Shown here: positions 1 through 7,684 of the stretch, piece by piece
Numbering within the stretch: the first letter of the stretch is position 1
Layout: the number at the start of each line of letters is the position of its first letter
NCBI RefSeq assembly: GCF_000701505.1
Contig: NZ_KL370787.1
Location: 1-48,296 of the forward strand
DNA from: Dyadobacter crusticola DSM 16708
Lineage (GTDB): Bacteria > Bacteroidota > Bacteroidia > Cytophagales > Spirosomataceae
Length of the DNA: 48,296 nucleotides
Direction: 5' to 3'
The notes under the pieces: generated by a model
The model's input: the letters and a program-made list of their open reading frames with translations, nothing else
Database searches by the model: none
What the model was told of the DNA's origin: nothing
Position numbers and translations under genes: made by a program

Positions 1-213
1 AAATACGAGCACTTTTAACAGCATCTGGGGATGGTAACTTGCCGGACCGGTCAGGTAGTAGGCGGCATTGAGCGGCTCTAAATTGATCTTATTGATCACA
101 TCGTTGACCACCCGGACAACGTGCCCTTTGGGGACAAGATCTTCTAAACTTGGAGGAAGCAGCATCAACTGATGCTGGTGATAAGGCTTGAAATTAGGCT
201 GTCGGCGACCCAT
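1..213 (-). CDS. IS1182-family transposase, N-terminal part (cut by window edge)
   Basis: An open frame starts at an ATG (211-213, minus strand) and runs off the left edge, giving 71 residues. It reads MGRRQPNFKPYHQHQLMLLP and continues with a segment ending SYHPQMLLKVLVF. The 'Q..MLLPPSLEDLVP..HVVRVVNDVI' opening followed by 'SYHP.MLLKVLV' is the typical N-terminal domain of IS1182-type DDE transposases. The catalytic residues would lie outside the window. The upstream end of the element must lie between the start codon and the folB terminator near 280, but no inverted repeat can be assigned because the other end is not visible. Family assignment is by recognition of the motif. Confidence 0.8.
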   Translation of the reverse strand, partial: MGRRQPNFKPYHQHQLMLLPPSLEDLVPKGHVVRVVNDVINKINLEPLNAAYYLTGPASYHPQMLLKVLVF

Positions 214-278
214 TTTTCTTTGGTTTGCTTATAACTAAAGATAATCAATCCAGAAAAATTACCCAAACCTCTAAAATG

Positions 279-306
279 AAAAAAGACTGCCTCATTTGAG
301 ACAGCC
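279..306 (-). terminator. Probable terminator of the divIVA-folB unit
   Basis: Read on the minus strand, a 10-base-pair stem with two G-U pairs (arms 297-306 and 285-294, loop 295-296) is followed by a run of six T (284-279). It lies about 35 bases after the folB stop. The other strand carries two C-A mismatches, so leftward termination is favoured. An alternative is that part of it is the end of the neighbouring insertion sequence. Confidence 0.6.
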
Positions 307-317
307 TCTTTTCGTTC

Positions 318-341
318 TGTCAGTCTGAGCGCAGTCGAAGA
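318..341. repeat. Dispersed 'TCTGAGCGCAGTCGAAG'-type palindromic repeat
   Basis: The stretch contains GTCTGAGCGCAGTCGAAGA, a close match to a short dispersed repeat (variants of GTCATGCTGAGCGCAGTCGAAG) that I recall from many Bacteroidota intergenic regions. It ends on the base before the folB stop codon. Recognition is from memory; copy number in this genome cannot be seen here. Confidence 0.45.
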
Positions 342-698
342 CTAACCCTCCATCGTAATCACCGCCCGGGTGCAGACCCCTCCTACCGGCGGATTGAATT
401 TGGAGACCCGCACTTTGATGTTTGCGACAAGCGGGTAATGCTCTCTTATTTTTTCAATGACATTGAAACCAATGTGTTCCAGCAGCTTGGCTGGCTCTTG
501 CATTACTTTTGAGGCGATCTGGTAGATCGTTTCGTAGTTGACCGTTTCGCTGAGTTTGTCGGCTTGCGCTGCTTTAAAAAAATCGGTTGTGATTGTAATA
601 TCAAGCGCATATTTGTTGCCTATCCTTTGTTCCTCGGGGTAATATCCGTGGTAAGCAAAAAACTCAAGTCCTTCCAGGCTGATAGTTCCCAATGTCAC
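342..698 (-). CDS. folB: Dihydroneopterin aldolase
   Basis: Folate biosynthesis enzyme that converts 7,8-dihydroneopterin to 6-hydroxymethyl-7,8-dihydropterin and glycolaldehyde in the cytoplasm. The 118-residue length is normal for FolB. Visible family motifs are FFAYHGYYPEEQ (residues 13-24, with the pterin-binding glutamate), the NYE around residues 54-56, LLEHIG (72-77), and the KFNPPVGG segment carrying the catalytic lysine (Lys100). The start is a GTG that follows directly on the TAA stop of the upstream DivIVA-domain gene, so translation is probably coupled and the two genes form one leftward unit ended by the hairpin near 280-306. Assignment is strong. Confidence 0.93.
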   Translation of the reverse strand: MTLGTISLEGLEFFAYHGYYPEEQRIGNKYALDITITTDFFKAAQADKLSETVNYETIYQIASKVMQEPAKLLEHIGFNVIEKIREHYPLVANIKVRVSKFNPPVGGVCTRAVITMEG

Positions 699-1718
699 TT
701 AGATTTGGTCAAAGAATGAACCGCCACCGCCTGTTTTCTTAGGTTGCACAGTCTCGCGCGGTCTGTTGATGGTTGATGCGGTATCCCGCGCCTTTTCTGC
801 TGATTTATGCATTTCAGCCAGTGCTTCATTTGCTTCGTCAGCTGCACTTCTCACCGTTTCACGCGGCTTGTTATAAACTATCTCTTCTTCTACAGGTTCA
901 GGCGCGGCAATGGGTTCTGGCTCTTCGATTGCATTAAGTTCTTCCTGCTCAAATGCAGCCTCCGGAATTGCTCCCTCCTCCACATCAACGATTTCAGGCT
1001 CTTCTTCTTCCCGCGTCATTTCAAAAACAACTTCCGGCTTGTCGTCCTGCAAAATGACAGCTACTTCCGCTTCATGTTCCTCGGGCTCCGCTTCCCTTGC
1101 TACTTCCATTGCCGGGATGTGATAGCTGGGCTTCTTTGGAATTTCAATTTCAGAAACGTGCTGCTTGATTTCCTCCATCTTGTTGAGAACAGACTCTTTA
1201 TCGTATTTCTGCTCAAAACGTTCAACAGTATCAATGGTATTATTAGCCAGCGAAGTGAGCTGTACAATGAGGTTATCCCTGAAATTTTCAATCGCTCTGA
1301 AGTCGCGCTCCTGACGTTTTATTTCAGTTGCAAAATCTTCCTTAAACTGCTTTAAACGATCTTCGGTTTCCCGTATAATCTGGCTGGTTCTTGCTTCTGC
1401 TTCCGACACCAGATCGTTGGCTGTGGATTTTGATTCTTCGATTCTTTTTTCGGCCAGCTCGTGTGCTTCTTTCTCAATCAGCTTACTTGTATCTTCTGCC
1501 GCTTTAAGTGTGCGAAACAGCGTTGATTCTATGTCTTTTAACTTACTAAGCTCTTTTTCCGCGTATTCGAGCTGCATTTTTAACAAGCTGTTTTCACTCG
1601 AAAATCGCTCCCATTCCTGGGACAGTGAATTCAGGAAAGCATCTACTTCGTCCGGGTCGTAACCTCTGAAAATCTTTTCAAAAGTATGCTTGCGTATCTC
1701 TATCGCGGATATTTTCAT
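699..1718 (-). CDS. DivIVA-domain coiled-coil protein
   Basis: 339-residue cytoplasmic protein. The first about 60 residues carry the DivIVA/GpsB signature (IRKHTFEKIFRGYDPDEVDAFL), which in that family provides a membrane- or septum-targeting dimer. Residues about 35-180 are a long charged coiled coil. The region about 205-285 is strongly acidic (runs of E, D and P), followed by a tail with GGGGSFFDQI at the C terminus. Proteins of this family organise cell-pole or division-site machinery; the role in Bacteroidota is not defined, so I give no gene symbol. It is the promoter-proximal gene of a pair with folB (no spacer). The acidic linker is unusual relative to classical DivIVA and may be a partner-binding segment. 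Confidence 0.88.
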   Translation of the reverse strand: MKISAIEIRKHTFEKIFRGYDPDEVDAFLNSLSQEWERFSSENSLLKMQLEYAEKELSKLKDIESTLFRTLKAAEDTSKLIEKEAHELAEKRIEESKSTANDLVSEAEARTSQIIRETEDRLKQFKEDFATEIKRQERDFRAIENFRDNLIVQLTSLANNTIDTVERFEQKYDKESVLNKMEEIKQHVSEIEIPKKPSYHIPAMEVAREAEPEEHEAEVAVILQDDKPEVVFEMTREEEEPEIVDVEEGAIPEAAFEQEELNAIEEPEPIAAPEPVEEEIVYNKPRETVRSAADEANEALAEMHKSAEKARDTASTINRPRETVQPKKTGGGGSFFDQI

Positions 1719-1821
1719 GATGCGTTCAAAGCTTTGTTACTAGATAAAATCAGTCGTGTAAGTTAAAGATATATGCGTCATTTTTCAAAGTATTTGCCAA
1801 TAATACCATATTATAAGTATG

Positions 1822-2724
1822 CTATTCGGCCACTTTCCAGACCGATATCATACGGTCGTCGCTGCATGATATCAGCTGGTTTTCACAGGTTGTCCAGAGG
1901 AGTTTATTAACCGAAGTTCCATGCCCGGCGTGACGTGCCCGGTCGATGATTTTCTTCAATTTGAAAGTTGCAGTATCCCAGACTTTAATCGATTTGTCCA
2001 TACTGCAGGTTGCAAATAATTGCTGGTCGGGACTGAATGCAATGTCGTTGATAGCGTACATGTGAGCCGGAATATCGGCTACTGTTCCATAAGCATCATT
2101 TACATCCCAAATTTTCAGGTGCGCATCGCGCCCGGTTGTGAAAAGATAATGACCGTCCGGCGAATACCTAACGGAGAAAACGGAGTTTGAATGTGATTGG
2201 ATTGTCTTTTTTAATACAAAACCATCCAGATCAAAGATATGTACATTGCATTCACTGTCGCCGGTTGCGAATTCATTGGTATAAGGATTGACTGCAATCG
2301 ACCGCACACTTTTACCCGAAACCTTAATGTGCTTACGAACTGAAAAGCTCGGTATATCCACGACAATGATCACCCCGTCTCCGGTAGCGATTAATGCATT
2401 TTCACCCGATATCTTGATGTCAAAAATAGCGGCGGCTGTAATCTTCGATGTTTTCTCAATCTTATTGCTCACGGTGTCCAGCAGCTGGATTCCTTCGTAA
2501 TTCTGCCCGATCCAGAGCTTTTGGTCCTCAGGATTGAGGGCGAGCGCATAGACGGAGGTGCCCGCGCGCGCTACCAGGTTACCGAGGTCTGGCTTGTTCA
2601 GGTCCCATTGAATGACAAATCCGTCGCCGCCGGCAGAATAAAAACCGTGGGAAGTCGAATCTGAAATAATTGTATAGACACTATCCCGATGACCGGAAAA
2701 AGTATCTACTTTGTGAATATTCAT
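1822..2724 (-). CDS. WD40 repeat protein (one beta-propeller)
   Basis: 300 residues with no signal peptide, so probably cytoplasmic. About seven WD40 repeats can be read, e.g. HSNSVFSVRYSPDGHYLFTT..DAHLKIWDV and HMYAINDIAFSPDQQLFATC..DKSIKVWDT, which fit a single seven-bladed propeller used as a protein-interaction platform. No enzymatic domain is attached. It stands alone: divergent from the phosphopantetheinyl transferase across a repeat-rich 260-base gap, and separated by about 100 bases from the DivIVA gene. Partner and function cannot be told from the sequence. Confidence 0.88.
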   Translation of the reverse strand: MNIHKVDTFSGHRDSVYTIISDSTSHGFYSAGGDGFVIQWDLNKPDLGNLVARAGTSVYALALNPEDQKLWIGQNYEGIQLLDTVSNKIEKTSKITAAAIFDIKISGENALIATGDGVIIVVDIPSFSVRKHIKVSGKSVRSIAVNPYTNEFATGDSECNVHIFDLDGFVLKKTIQSHSNSVFSVRYSPDGHYLFTTGRDAHLKIWDVNDAYGTVADIPAHMYAINDIAFSPDQQLFATCSMDKSIKVWDTATFKLKKIIDRARHAGHGTSVNKLLWTTCENQLISCSDDRMISVWKVAE

Positions 2725-2737
2725 TGTTTTTGGTGAT

Positions 2738-2784
2738 TAGCTTTTTCAGCTGTTGGCTTTTAGCCCTGAGCTGTTAGCTGTTAA
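2738..2784. repeat. AGCTGTTAGC-type intergenic repeat, left copy
   Basis: The stretch repeats variants of 'TAGCT.TT.AGCTGTTGGC' and 'GAGCTGTTAGCTGTTAA'. The inverse motif (GAGCTAACAGC) occurs at 2915-2925 in the same gap, so left and right copies could pair. Similar AGCTGTTAGC strings are scattered between genes in related genomes, as far as I recall. Confidence 0.45.
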
Positions 2785-2912
2785 TTTTCAGGGACTAGCC
2801 TTGCGTTAAGCTGTGGAAAATAAGGATTGTGATCGATGATTTGAATTTATTTTACGATTTAAGCGGTTATTTTGCCTAACAACAATCAATTCGATTACTG
2901 TGTTGAAAAAAA

Positions 2913-2960
2913 GGAGCTAACAGCCAATAGCTAGCTGCAACCGAACAGCTAAAAAGCTCC
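2913..2960. repeat. AGCTGTTAGC-type intergenic repeat, right copy with inverted ends
   Basis: The 48-base segment begins GGAGCTAACAGCC and ends GCTAAAAAGCTCC. Its outer GGAGCT/AGCTCC bases form an inverted repeat, and its inner part is the reverse complement of motifs at 2738-2784. It ends 24 bases before the start of the phosphopantetheinyl transferase gene, so it should lie in that gene's leader or promoter. Confidence 0.45.
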
Positions 2961-2983
2961 AATCCGTTTTAAACAGAATAACT

Positions 2984-3613
2984 ATGCCGCTCGTTCATTC
3001 CGAGATGATCGAAGAGACCTGTACACTGCTGCTGTGGAAGTTAACTGAAACTGAAACTGAACTAAGGGAAAACCTGGGTAACCGCTTCAATATTGAAGAG
3101 TTGAACAACATTTCACACCCTCAGAAAGTCAGGGAGTGGCTGGCCAGTCGGATGCTGATTAAAACCCTGGCAGAGCGTTTTGGCATTGCTTACGTTGGCT
3201 TGCACAAGGACGAACACGGCAAAGCTTTTCTGATCGACAATGAATCCCATATCTCCATTACGCATACATCTGAATTTGTGGCAGTGGCGATCAATCCGAG
3301 CGCAGCTGTTGGCATTGATATGGAGAAAAGCGACGCAAAGTTGCAGCGGACTGCCAATAAGTACCTCTCTCCCGAAGAATTTGCCCACGCTGAAAACGAC
3401 ATTTCAAGGCTGAGCATTTACTGGTGCGCCAAGGAAGCACTCTATAAAATGTACGGGAAGAAAAAGATCAGTTTTAAAGAGGCAATCCGCATTCAGCCGT
3501 TCTCCGTTGAACAGGTATTGGCAGAAGGAAAACTGACAGACGAAGACAAGATCGTAAGTTCCAGAATACACATCAGGTGGTTTGACGGACATTGCCTTGC
3601 CATCGCCCTCTGA
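2984..3613 (+). CDS. 4'-phosphopantetheinyl transferase (Sfp type)
   Basis: Transfers the phosphopantetheine arm of coenzyme A to a serine of carrier proteins, giving active acyl or peptidyl carrier protein. The 209-residue length fits the Sfp/HetI group rather than the short AcpS group. The two Mg-binding motifs are visible: GIDMEK (Asp112, Glu114) and WCAKEALYKMYGKK (Glu151, Lys155), and an ITHTSEFVAVAI segment precedes them. No polyketide or non-ribosomal peptide genes are nearby, so the likely substrate is the primary fatty-acid ACP. Its stop codon abuts the stop of the convergent next gene. Confidence 0.9.
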   Translation: MPLVHSEMIEETCTLLLWKLTETETELRENLGNRFNIEELNNISHPQKVREWLASRMLIKTLAERFGIAYVGLHKDEHGKAFLIDNESHISITHTSEFVAVAINPSAAVGIDMEKSDAKLQRTANKYLSPEEFAHAENDISRLSIYWCAKEALYKMYGKKKISFKEAIRIQPFSVEQVLAEGKLTDEDKIVSSRIHIRWFDGHCLAIAL

Positions 3614-4507
3614 TTAATTCTCCTCCGGCTCGTCAAGCGTCGACTTCAATATCTTCTCAATCTCCTGCATTTTATCCTGCTCGCTGGTTTTTTCATACGA
3701 CAAGATCAGATTCCGCAATACGCGCTGCACGATTTCAAGGTTGGTGCAGGGCTGATAAAAGATCTCTTTCGATTTGATATTCAGCTGGGCAATGTAGTGG
3801 TCAATATCCGTCTTGGAAAAAATGATCCCGCGGTTAAATACATTGATATAGAACTGCGTCTTGTCGCTCTTGTACGTCAGCACGAAAAGATTGGGAAGAT
3901 TAACTCCGTAAACCGGCATGCCAAGCTTTCTAGCAATCAGCAGGTAAATCACGCACAATGTGATCGGGTTACCGCGGCGGCTTTCCAGTACTACATTGAT
4001 CATTGAATTGGAAGGCGAATGGAAGTTCTTGGTATTCGCCGCAAAGTTCATTACGCCAAAGAACAAGCTGTTAATGCGTTTAATCTGATCAACCGCATTC
4101 ATTTCTTCCTGAAACTGTATCCAGATATCGTAATAAAGCTGCTCAATGGTGGTTCTCAGCTTTTCAATGGACAGGTCTGGATAGTGATAAGTGGCAATAA
4201 TCCACATACCTTCCAGCAAATCCAGACCGCCACCATTTTTCCAGGCTTGCAGCCGCTCTATCATAATGCTGAGCTGCAGTTCGTGGATCAGTTCTTCTAT
4301 TTTTCTTTGCACGTGAGGATTAAAGCTTTCCTCCCATTCTGTTTCCAAAAACGGGATAACGCTTCCTCCAAGTGACAGGATTTTGCCTTCAACGTGCTGG
4401 CTTACTTCGTGATCTTCGTCATCAAGTAAGGATATCAGTGCCTTTATTTCTCTCTGGTTCATTTTCCTCAAATCTGCATTTAACAACCAACGGATAAATA
4501 AAAACAT
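3614..4507 (-). CDS. SirB1/transglutaminase-like family protein
   Basis: 297 residues from the ATG at 4505-4507; an internal ATG at 4460-4462 (MNQREIKALISLL) would give 282 residues and may be the true start. The N-terminal third is helical (LDDEDHEVSQHVEGKILSLG). The centre carries the SirB1/transglutaminase-like core: NSMINVVLESRRGNPITLCVIYLLIARKLGMPVYGVNLPNLFVL, written here in order of its motifs. In related proteins the last motif usually reads GVNLPGHF; here the His position is Leu, so a cysteine-protease-like triad looks incomplete. Enzymatic function is not established for this group. Cytoplasmic, single gene, convergent with the phosphopantetheinyl transferase gene with no spacer. 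Confidence 0.75.
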   Translation of the reverse strand: MFLFIRWLLNADLRKMNQREIKALISLLDDEDHEVSQHVEGKILSLGGSVIPFLETEWEESFNPHVQRKIEELIHELQLSIMIERLQAWKNGGGLDLLEGMWIIATYHYPDLSIEKLRTTIEQLYYDIWIQFQEEMNAVDQIKRINSLFFGVMNFAANTKNFHSPSNSMINVVLESRRGNPITLCVIYLLIARKLGMPVYGVNLPNLFVLTYKSDKTQFYINVFNRGIIFSKTDIDHYIAQLNIKSKEIFYQPCTNLEIVQRVLRNLILSYEKTSEQDKMQEIEKILKSTLDEPEEN

Positions 4508-4509
4508 TT

Positions 4510-4541
4510 TTTTTTTATAGAAGCCAAATTTTCTACTTTTG
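4510..4541 (+). promoter_or_regulatory. Possible Bacteroidota promoter upstream of galE
   Basis: TACTTTTG (4534-4541) matches the -7 consensus TAnnTTTG exactly. About 20 bases upstream only a T-run (4507-4516) is present instead of TTTG. If used, the leader would be about 125 bases and contain nothing else recognisable. Confidence 0.45.
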
Positions 4542-4674
4542 CCCGGGAAAAAAACCTCTCCCAGATAATCACTTTAAGTTGTTATCATACCCTGAATTCT
4601 GTTTTATTGCATACTTAAAGGCGTTTTTCACAAGCAGCTATATCAGCGATAATCATTAAAATTAGATTTTGGGC

Positions 4675-5691
4675 ATGAAAATTCTCGTTACCGGAGGAGC
4701 CGGATTTATAGGTTCCCACACTGTTGTGGAGTTGGACAGAGCGGGTTTTAAACCGGTCATTGTTGACAACCTTTATAATTCAAACCGGGATGTTCTGGAA
4801 GGGATTAAAAAGATCACTGGTAAAGATTTTCCGTTCTACGAAATCGACTGCAACAATGCAGACCAGGTCCGCGATCTTTTTGCACAAGAGCAGTTCGACG
4901 GAGTAATCCACTTCGCAGCTTACAAGGCGGTCGGTGAATCGGTTGAAAAACCTTTGAACTACTACGAAAACAACATTATCTCGCTGCTGGTCCTTCTACG
5001 CGCAATGCAGGAGTTCAATGTTCCTAACTTTGTTTTCTCTTCTTCCTGCACAGTTTACGGTCAACCTGACGCGATTCCAGTTACAGAAAATACCCCAAGA
5101 AAGCCTGCTACTTCGCCTTACGGAAATACAAAAGCGATCGGCGAGGATATCATTCGTGATCATACTTACTCCAAACCGGGTATCAAAGCAATTTCTCTGA
5201 GATACTTCAACCCGATCGGTGCACACGAATCGTCGCTGATTGGTGAGCTGCCAAATGGCGTACCAAGCAATCTTGTACCTTTTATCACGCAGACTGCCGC
5301 TGGTCTTCGCAAATCACTGACGGTTTTCGGAAACGATTATGATACGCCCGACGGAACTTGCATCCGTGATTTTATACATGTGGTTGACTTGGCCAAAGCG
5401 CACGTAAAAGCACTGGAATTGCTGCAATCTGAAACCGAAACCAACTACTACGATGTGTTCAATGTAGGCACCGGCGAAGGCTATACCGTTTTACAGCTGA
5501 TCAATACTTTTGAAGAAGTAAACGGAGTCAAATTAAACTATACGATCGGGCCGCGCCGCGAAGGGGATGTGGAAAAGATTTACGCGCAGTCTGACAAAGT
5601 CAATAATGTAATGAAATGGACTGCCGAGAAAACCATTGCAGACGCTTTGCGCGATGCATGGAACTGGCAATTAAAAATAACAGCTCAGTAA
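4675..5691 (+). CDS. galE: UDP-glucose 4-epimerase
   Basis: NAD-dependent short-chain dehydrogenase/epimerase that interconverts UDP-glucose and UDP-galactose. It has the nucleotide-binding motif TGGAGFIGSH near the N terminus, the catalytic serine in SSSCTVYG, the YGNTK Tyr-x-x-x-Lys pair, and a C-terminal REGDVEKIYA segment usual for GalE. The start chosen is ATG 4675; a TTG six bases upstream is also in frame but would add only two residues. Length is 338 residues, normal for the family. It is followed by rfbB with no spacer and then rfbA, so the three form a nucleotide-sugar operon feeding surface polysaccharide or glycoprotein synthesis. Confidence 0.95.
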   Translation: MKILVTGGAGFIGSHTVVELDRAGFKPVIVDNLYNSNRDVLEGIKKITGKDFPFYEIDCNNADQVRDLFAQEQFDGVIHFAAYKAVGESVEKPLNYYENNIISLLVLLRAMQEFNVPNFVFSSSCTVYGQPDAIPVTENTPRKPATSPYGNTKAIGEDIIRDHTYSKPGIKAISLRYFNPIGAHESSLIGELPNGVPSNLVPFITQTAAGLRKSLTVFGNDYDTPDGTCIRDFIHVVDLAKAHVKALELLQSETETNYYDVFNVGTGEGYTVLQLINTFEEVNGVKLNYTIGPRREGDVEKIYAQSDKVNNVMKWTAEKTIADALRDAWNWQLKITAQ

Positions 5692-6747
5692 ATGAAAAAA
5701 ATCCTGATCACAGGCGGTGCCGGCTTCATCGGCTCACATGTAGTACGCCGCTTTGTCACTTCCCATCCCGACTACCACATTTTCAACCTGGATGCACTTA
5801 CTTACGCAGGTAACCTCGAAAACCTCCGTGACATTGAAAATGCACCTAATTATACATTTGTAAAAGGCGACATCGTGGACGCAGCGTTCATCGACAAGCT
5901 TTTTACCGAGCACGACTTTTTCGGCGTTGTTCACCTGGCAGCAGAAAGTCACGTCGACCGTTCCATTTCTGACCCGATGTCATTTGTAATGACGAATGTG
6001 GTTGGAACAGTAAACCTGCTGAACTCGGCAAAAAATGCCTGGAAAGAAGATCTTCAAAACCACCGTTTCTACCACGTTTCAACAGATGAAGTTTATGGTG
6101 AGCTGCACGATCCGGGCACTTTCTTTCTGGAAACAACCAAATATGATCCCCGCTCCCCCTACTCAGCTTCCAAAGCATCTTCTGATCATTTTGTAAGAGC
6201 CTATCACAACACTTATAAATTGCCTGTTGTGATCTCAAATTGCTCCAATAACTACGGACCAAATCACTTTCCTGAGAAGCTGATTCCTTTGATGATCCAC
6301 AATATCATCCAGAAAAAACCACTTCCGGTTTATGGAAAAGGCGAGAACATCCGCGACTGGCTTTTTGTAGAAGACCACGCCAGAGCAATCGACGTGATTT
6401 TCCACGACGGAGCAAATGGTGAAACGTACAATATCGGCGGTCACAACGAATGGAAAAACATTGACCTGGTTATGCTGCTTTGTTCCATTATGGACAAAAA
6501 GCTGGGCCGCGAAGAAGGGGAAACCGCACAATTGATCACTTACGTGACCGATCGCGCAGGGCACGATTTGCGTTATGCGATTGATGCTACCAAGCTTTCC
6601 AACGAGTTGGGATGGAAACCTTCCCTGCAATTTGCCGAGGGGCTTGAAAAAACAGTAGACTGGTACCTCAACAACCAGGAGTGGCTTAACAACGTTACCT
6701 CCGGAACATACCAGAAATACTACGACGAAATGTACTCGGAAAGATAA
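5692..6747 (+). CDS. rfbB: dTDP-glucose 4,6-dehydratase
   Basis: Second enzyme of the dTDP-deoxysugar route; converts dTDP-glucose to dTDP-4-keto-6-deoxyglucose with bound NAD. The 351-residue protein opens with ITGGAGFIGSHVVRRF, then has AAESHVDRSI, HVSTDEVYGEL (the Thr-Asp-Glu catalytic set), YSASKASSDHFVRAY (Tyr-x-x-x-Lys), NCSNNYGPNHFPEKLIPL and a C-terminal DRAGHDLRYAID, all standard for RfbB/RmlB. Its ATG follows directly after the galE stop. rfbC and rfbD are not in the window, so the final sugar cannot be named. Confidence 0.96.
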   Translation: MKKILITGGAGFIGSHVVRRFVTSHPDYHIFNLDALTYAGNLENLRDIENAPNYTFVKGDIVDAAFIDKLFTEHDFFGVVHLAAESHVDRSISDPMSFVMTNVVGTVNLLNSAKNAWKEDLQNHRFYHVSTDEVYGELHDPGTFFLETTKYDPRSPYSASKASSDHFVRAYHNTYKLPVVISNCSNNYGPNHFPEKLIPLMIHNIIQKKPLPVYGKGENIRDWLFVEDHARAIDVIFHDGANGETYNIGGHNEWKNIDLVMLLCSIMDKKLGREEGETAQLITYVTDRAGHDLRYAIDATKLSNELGWKPSLQFAEGLEKTVDWYLNNQEWLNNVTSGTYQKYYDEMYSER

Positions 6748-6788
6748 TTCCGGACAATTAGTCGCTCACTCCAAACAGAACTCACTTT

Positions 6789-7655
6789 ATGAAAGGCATT
6801 ATATTGGCCGGGGGCTCCGGAACCAGGTTGCACCCCTTGACATTGGCAGTTAGTAAACAGCTCATGCCCGTTTACGACAAACCAATGATCTACTACCCGC
6901 TGTCTATCCTCATGCTGGCGGGCATTCGCGAGATACTCATTATTTCTACCCCGCACGACCTGCCTCACTTTGAAAAGCTGCTTGGAGACGGTAGCCAGCT
7001 AGGCTGTCAGTTCAGCTATGCAGTGCAGCCAAGTCCGGACGGACTGGCGCAGGCATTTATCATTGGCGAGGAGTTTATCGGCAATGAGAAAGTAGCACTG
7101 ATCCTGGGAGATAACATCTTTTACGGATCCGGCTTATCGCAGCTTTTACAATCCAACAACGATCCCGACGGTGGTGTAATCTTCGCATACCAGGTACACG
7201 ATCCTGAGCGTTACGGAGTTGTGGAATTCGACAAATCCAACAATGTTCTTTCGATAGAAGAAAAACCGACTACGCCGAAGTCAAACTACGCGGTACCGGG
7301 CTTGTATTTCTATGATAACGACGTTGTTGAAATTGCTAAAACCATCCCGCCTTCCCCACGTGGCGAGCTGGAAATTACTGACGTTAACAGGGTATACCTC
7401 GAACGCGGAAAGCTCAAAGTAGGTGTACTGAACCGTGGAACAGCGTGGCTGGATACAGGTACCTTCCAATCGCTGATGCAGGCCGGGCAATTTGTACAGG
7501 TGATTGAAGAGCGCCAGGGTTTAAAGGTCGGCTGCATTGAGGAGATCGCTTACCGAATGGGCTTTATTACTGCAGACCAGTTACGTGAAATCGCCAAGCC
7601 TCTCGTGAAAAGTGGCTATGGCACTTATCTTGAACGCATTGTAGCCAACGGTTGA
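6789..7655 (+). CDS. rfbA: Glucose-1-phosphate thymidylyltransferase
   Basis: First enzyme of the dTDP-deoxysugar route; makes dTDP-glucose from dTTP and glucose-1-phosphate. The 288-residue protein has the nucleotidyltransferase signature GIILAGGSGTRLHPLT followed by SKQLMPVYDKPMIYYPLS, the ALILGDNIFYG metal-binding stretch, the VSIEEKP-like motif (LSIEEKPTTPKS) and RGTAWLDTGT. Length and motifs match RfbA/RmlA. It lies 41 bases after rfbB, in operon order galE-rfbB-rfbA, and is followed after 29 bases by an O-methyltransferase gene that may belong to the same transcript. Confidence 0.96.
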   Translation: MKGIILAGGSGTRLHPLTLAVSKQLMPVYDKPMIYYPLSILMLAGIREILIISTPHDLPHFEKLLGDGSQLGCQFSYAVQPSPDGLAQAFIIGEEFIGNEKVALILGDNIFYGSGLSQLLQSNNDPDGGVIFAYQVHDPERYGVVEFDKSNNVLSIEEKPTTPKSNYAVPGLYFYDNDVVEIAKTIPPSPRGELEITDVNRVYLERGKLKVGVLNRGTAWLDTGTFQSLMQAGQFVQVIEERQGLKVGCIEEIAYRMGFITADQLREIAKPLVKSGYGTYLERIVANG

Positions 7656-7684
7656 TCGTCGGCTCTTTTGTCCGGATTATTTAA

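Noticed and set aside
279..312. Terminal inverted repeat of the IS1182-type element
   Set aside because: The stem with a T-run fits a leftward terminator for folB better, and the other element end is outside the window.
807..1355. 182-codon open frame on the plus strand opposite the DivIVA gene
   Set aside because: The product is a Phe/Arg/Cys-rich artefact of the coiled-coil codons on the other strand.
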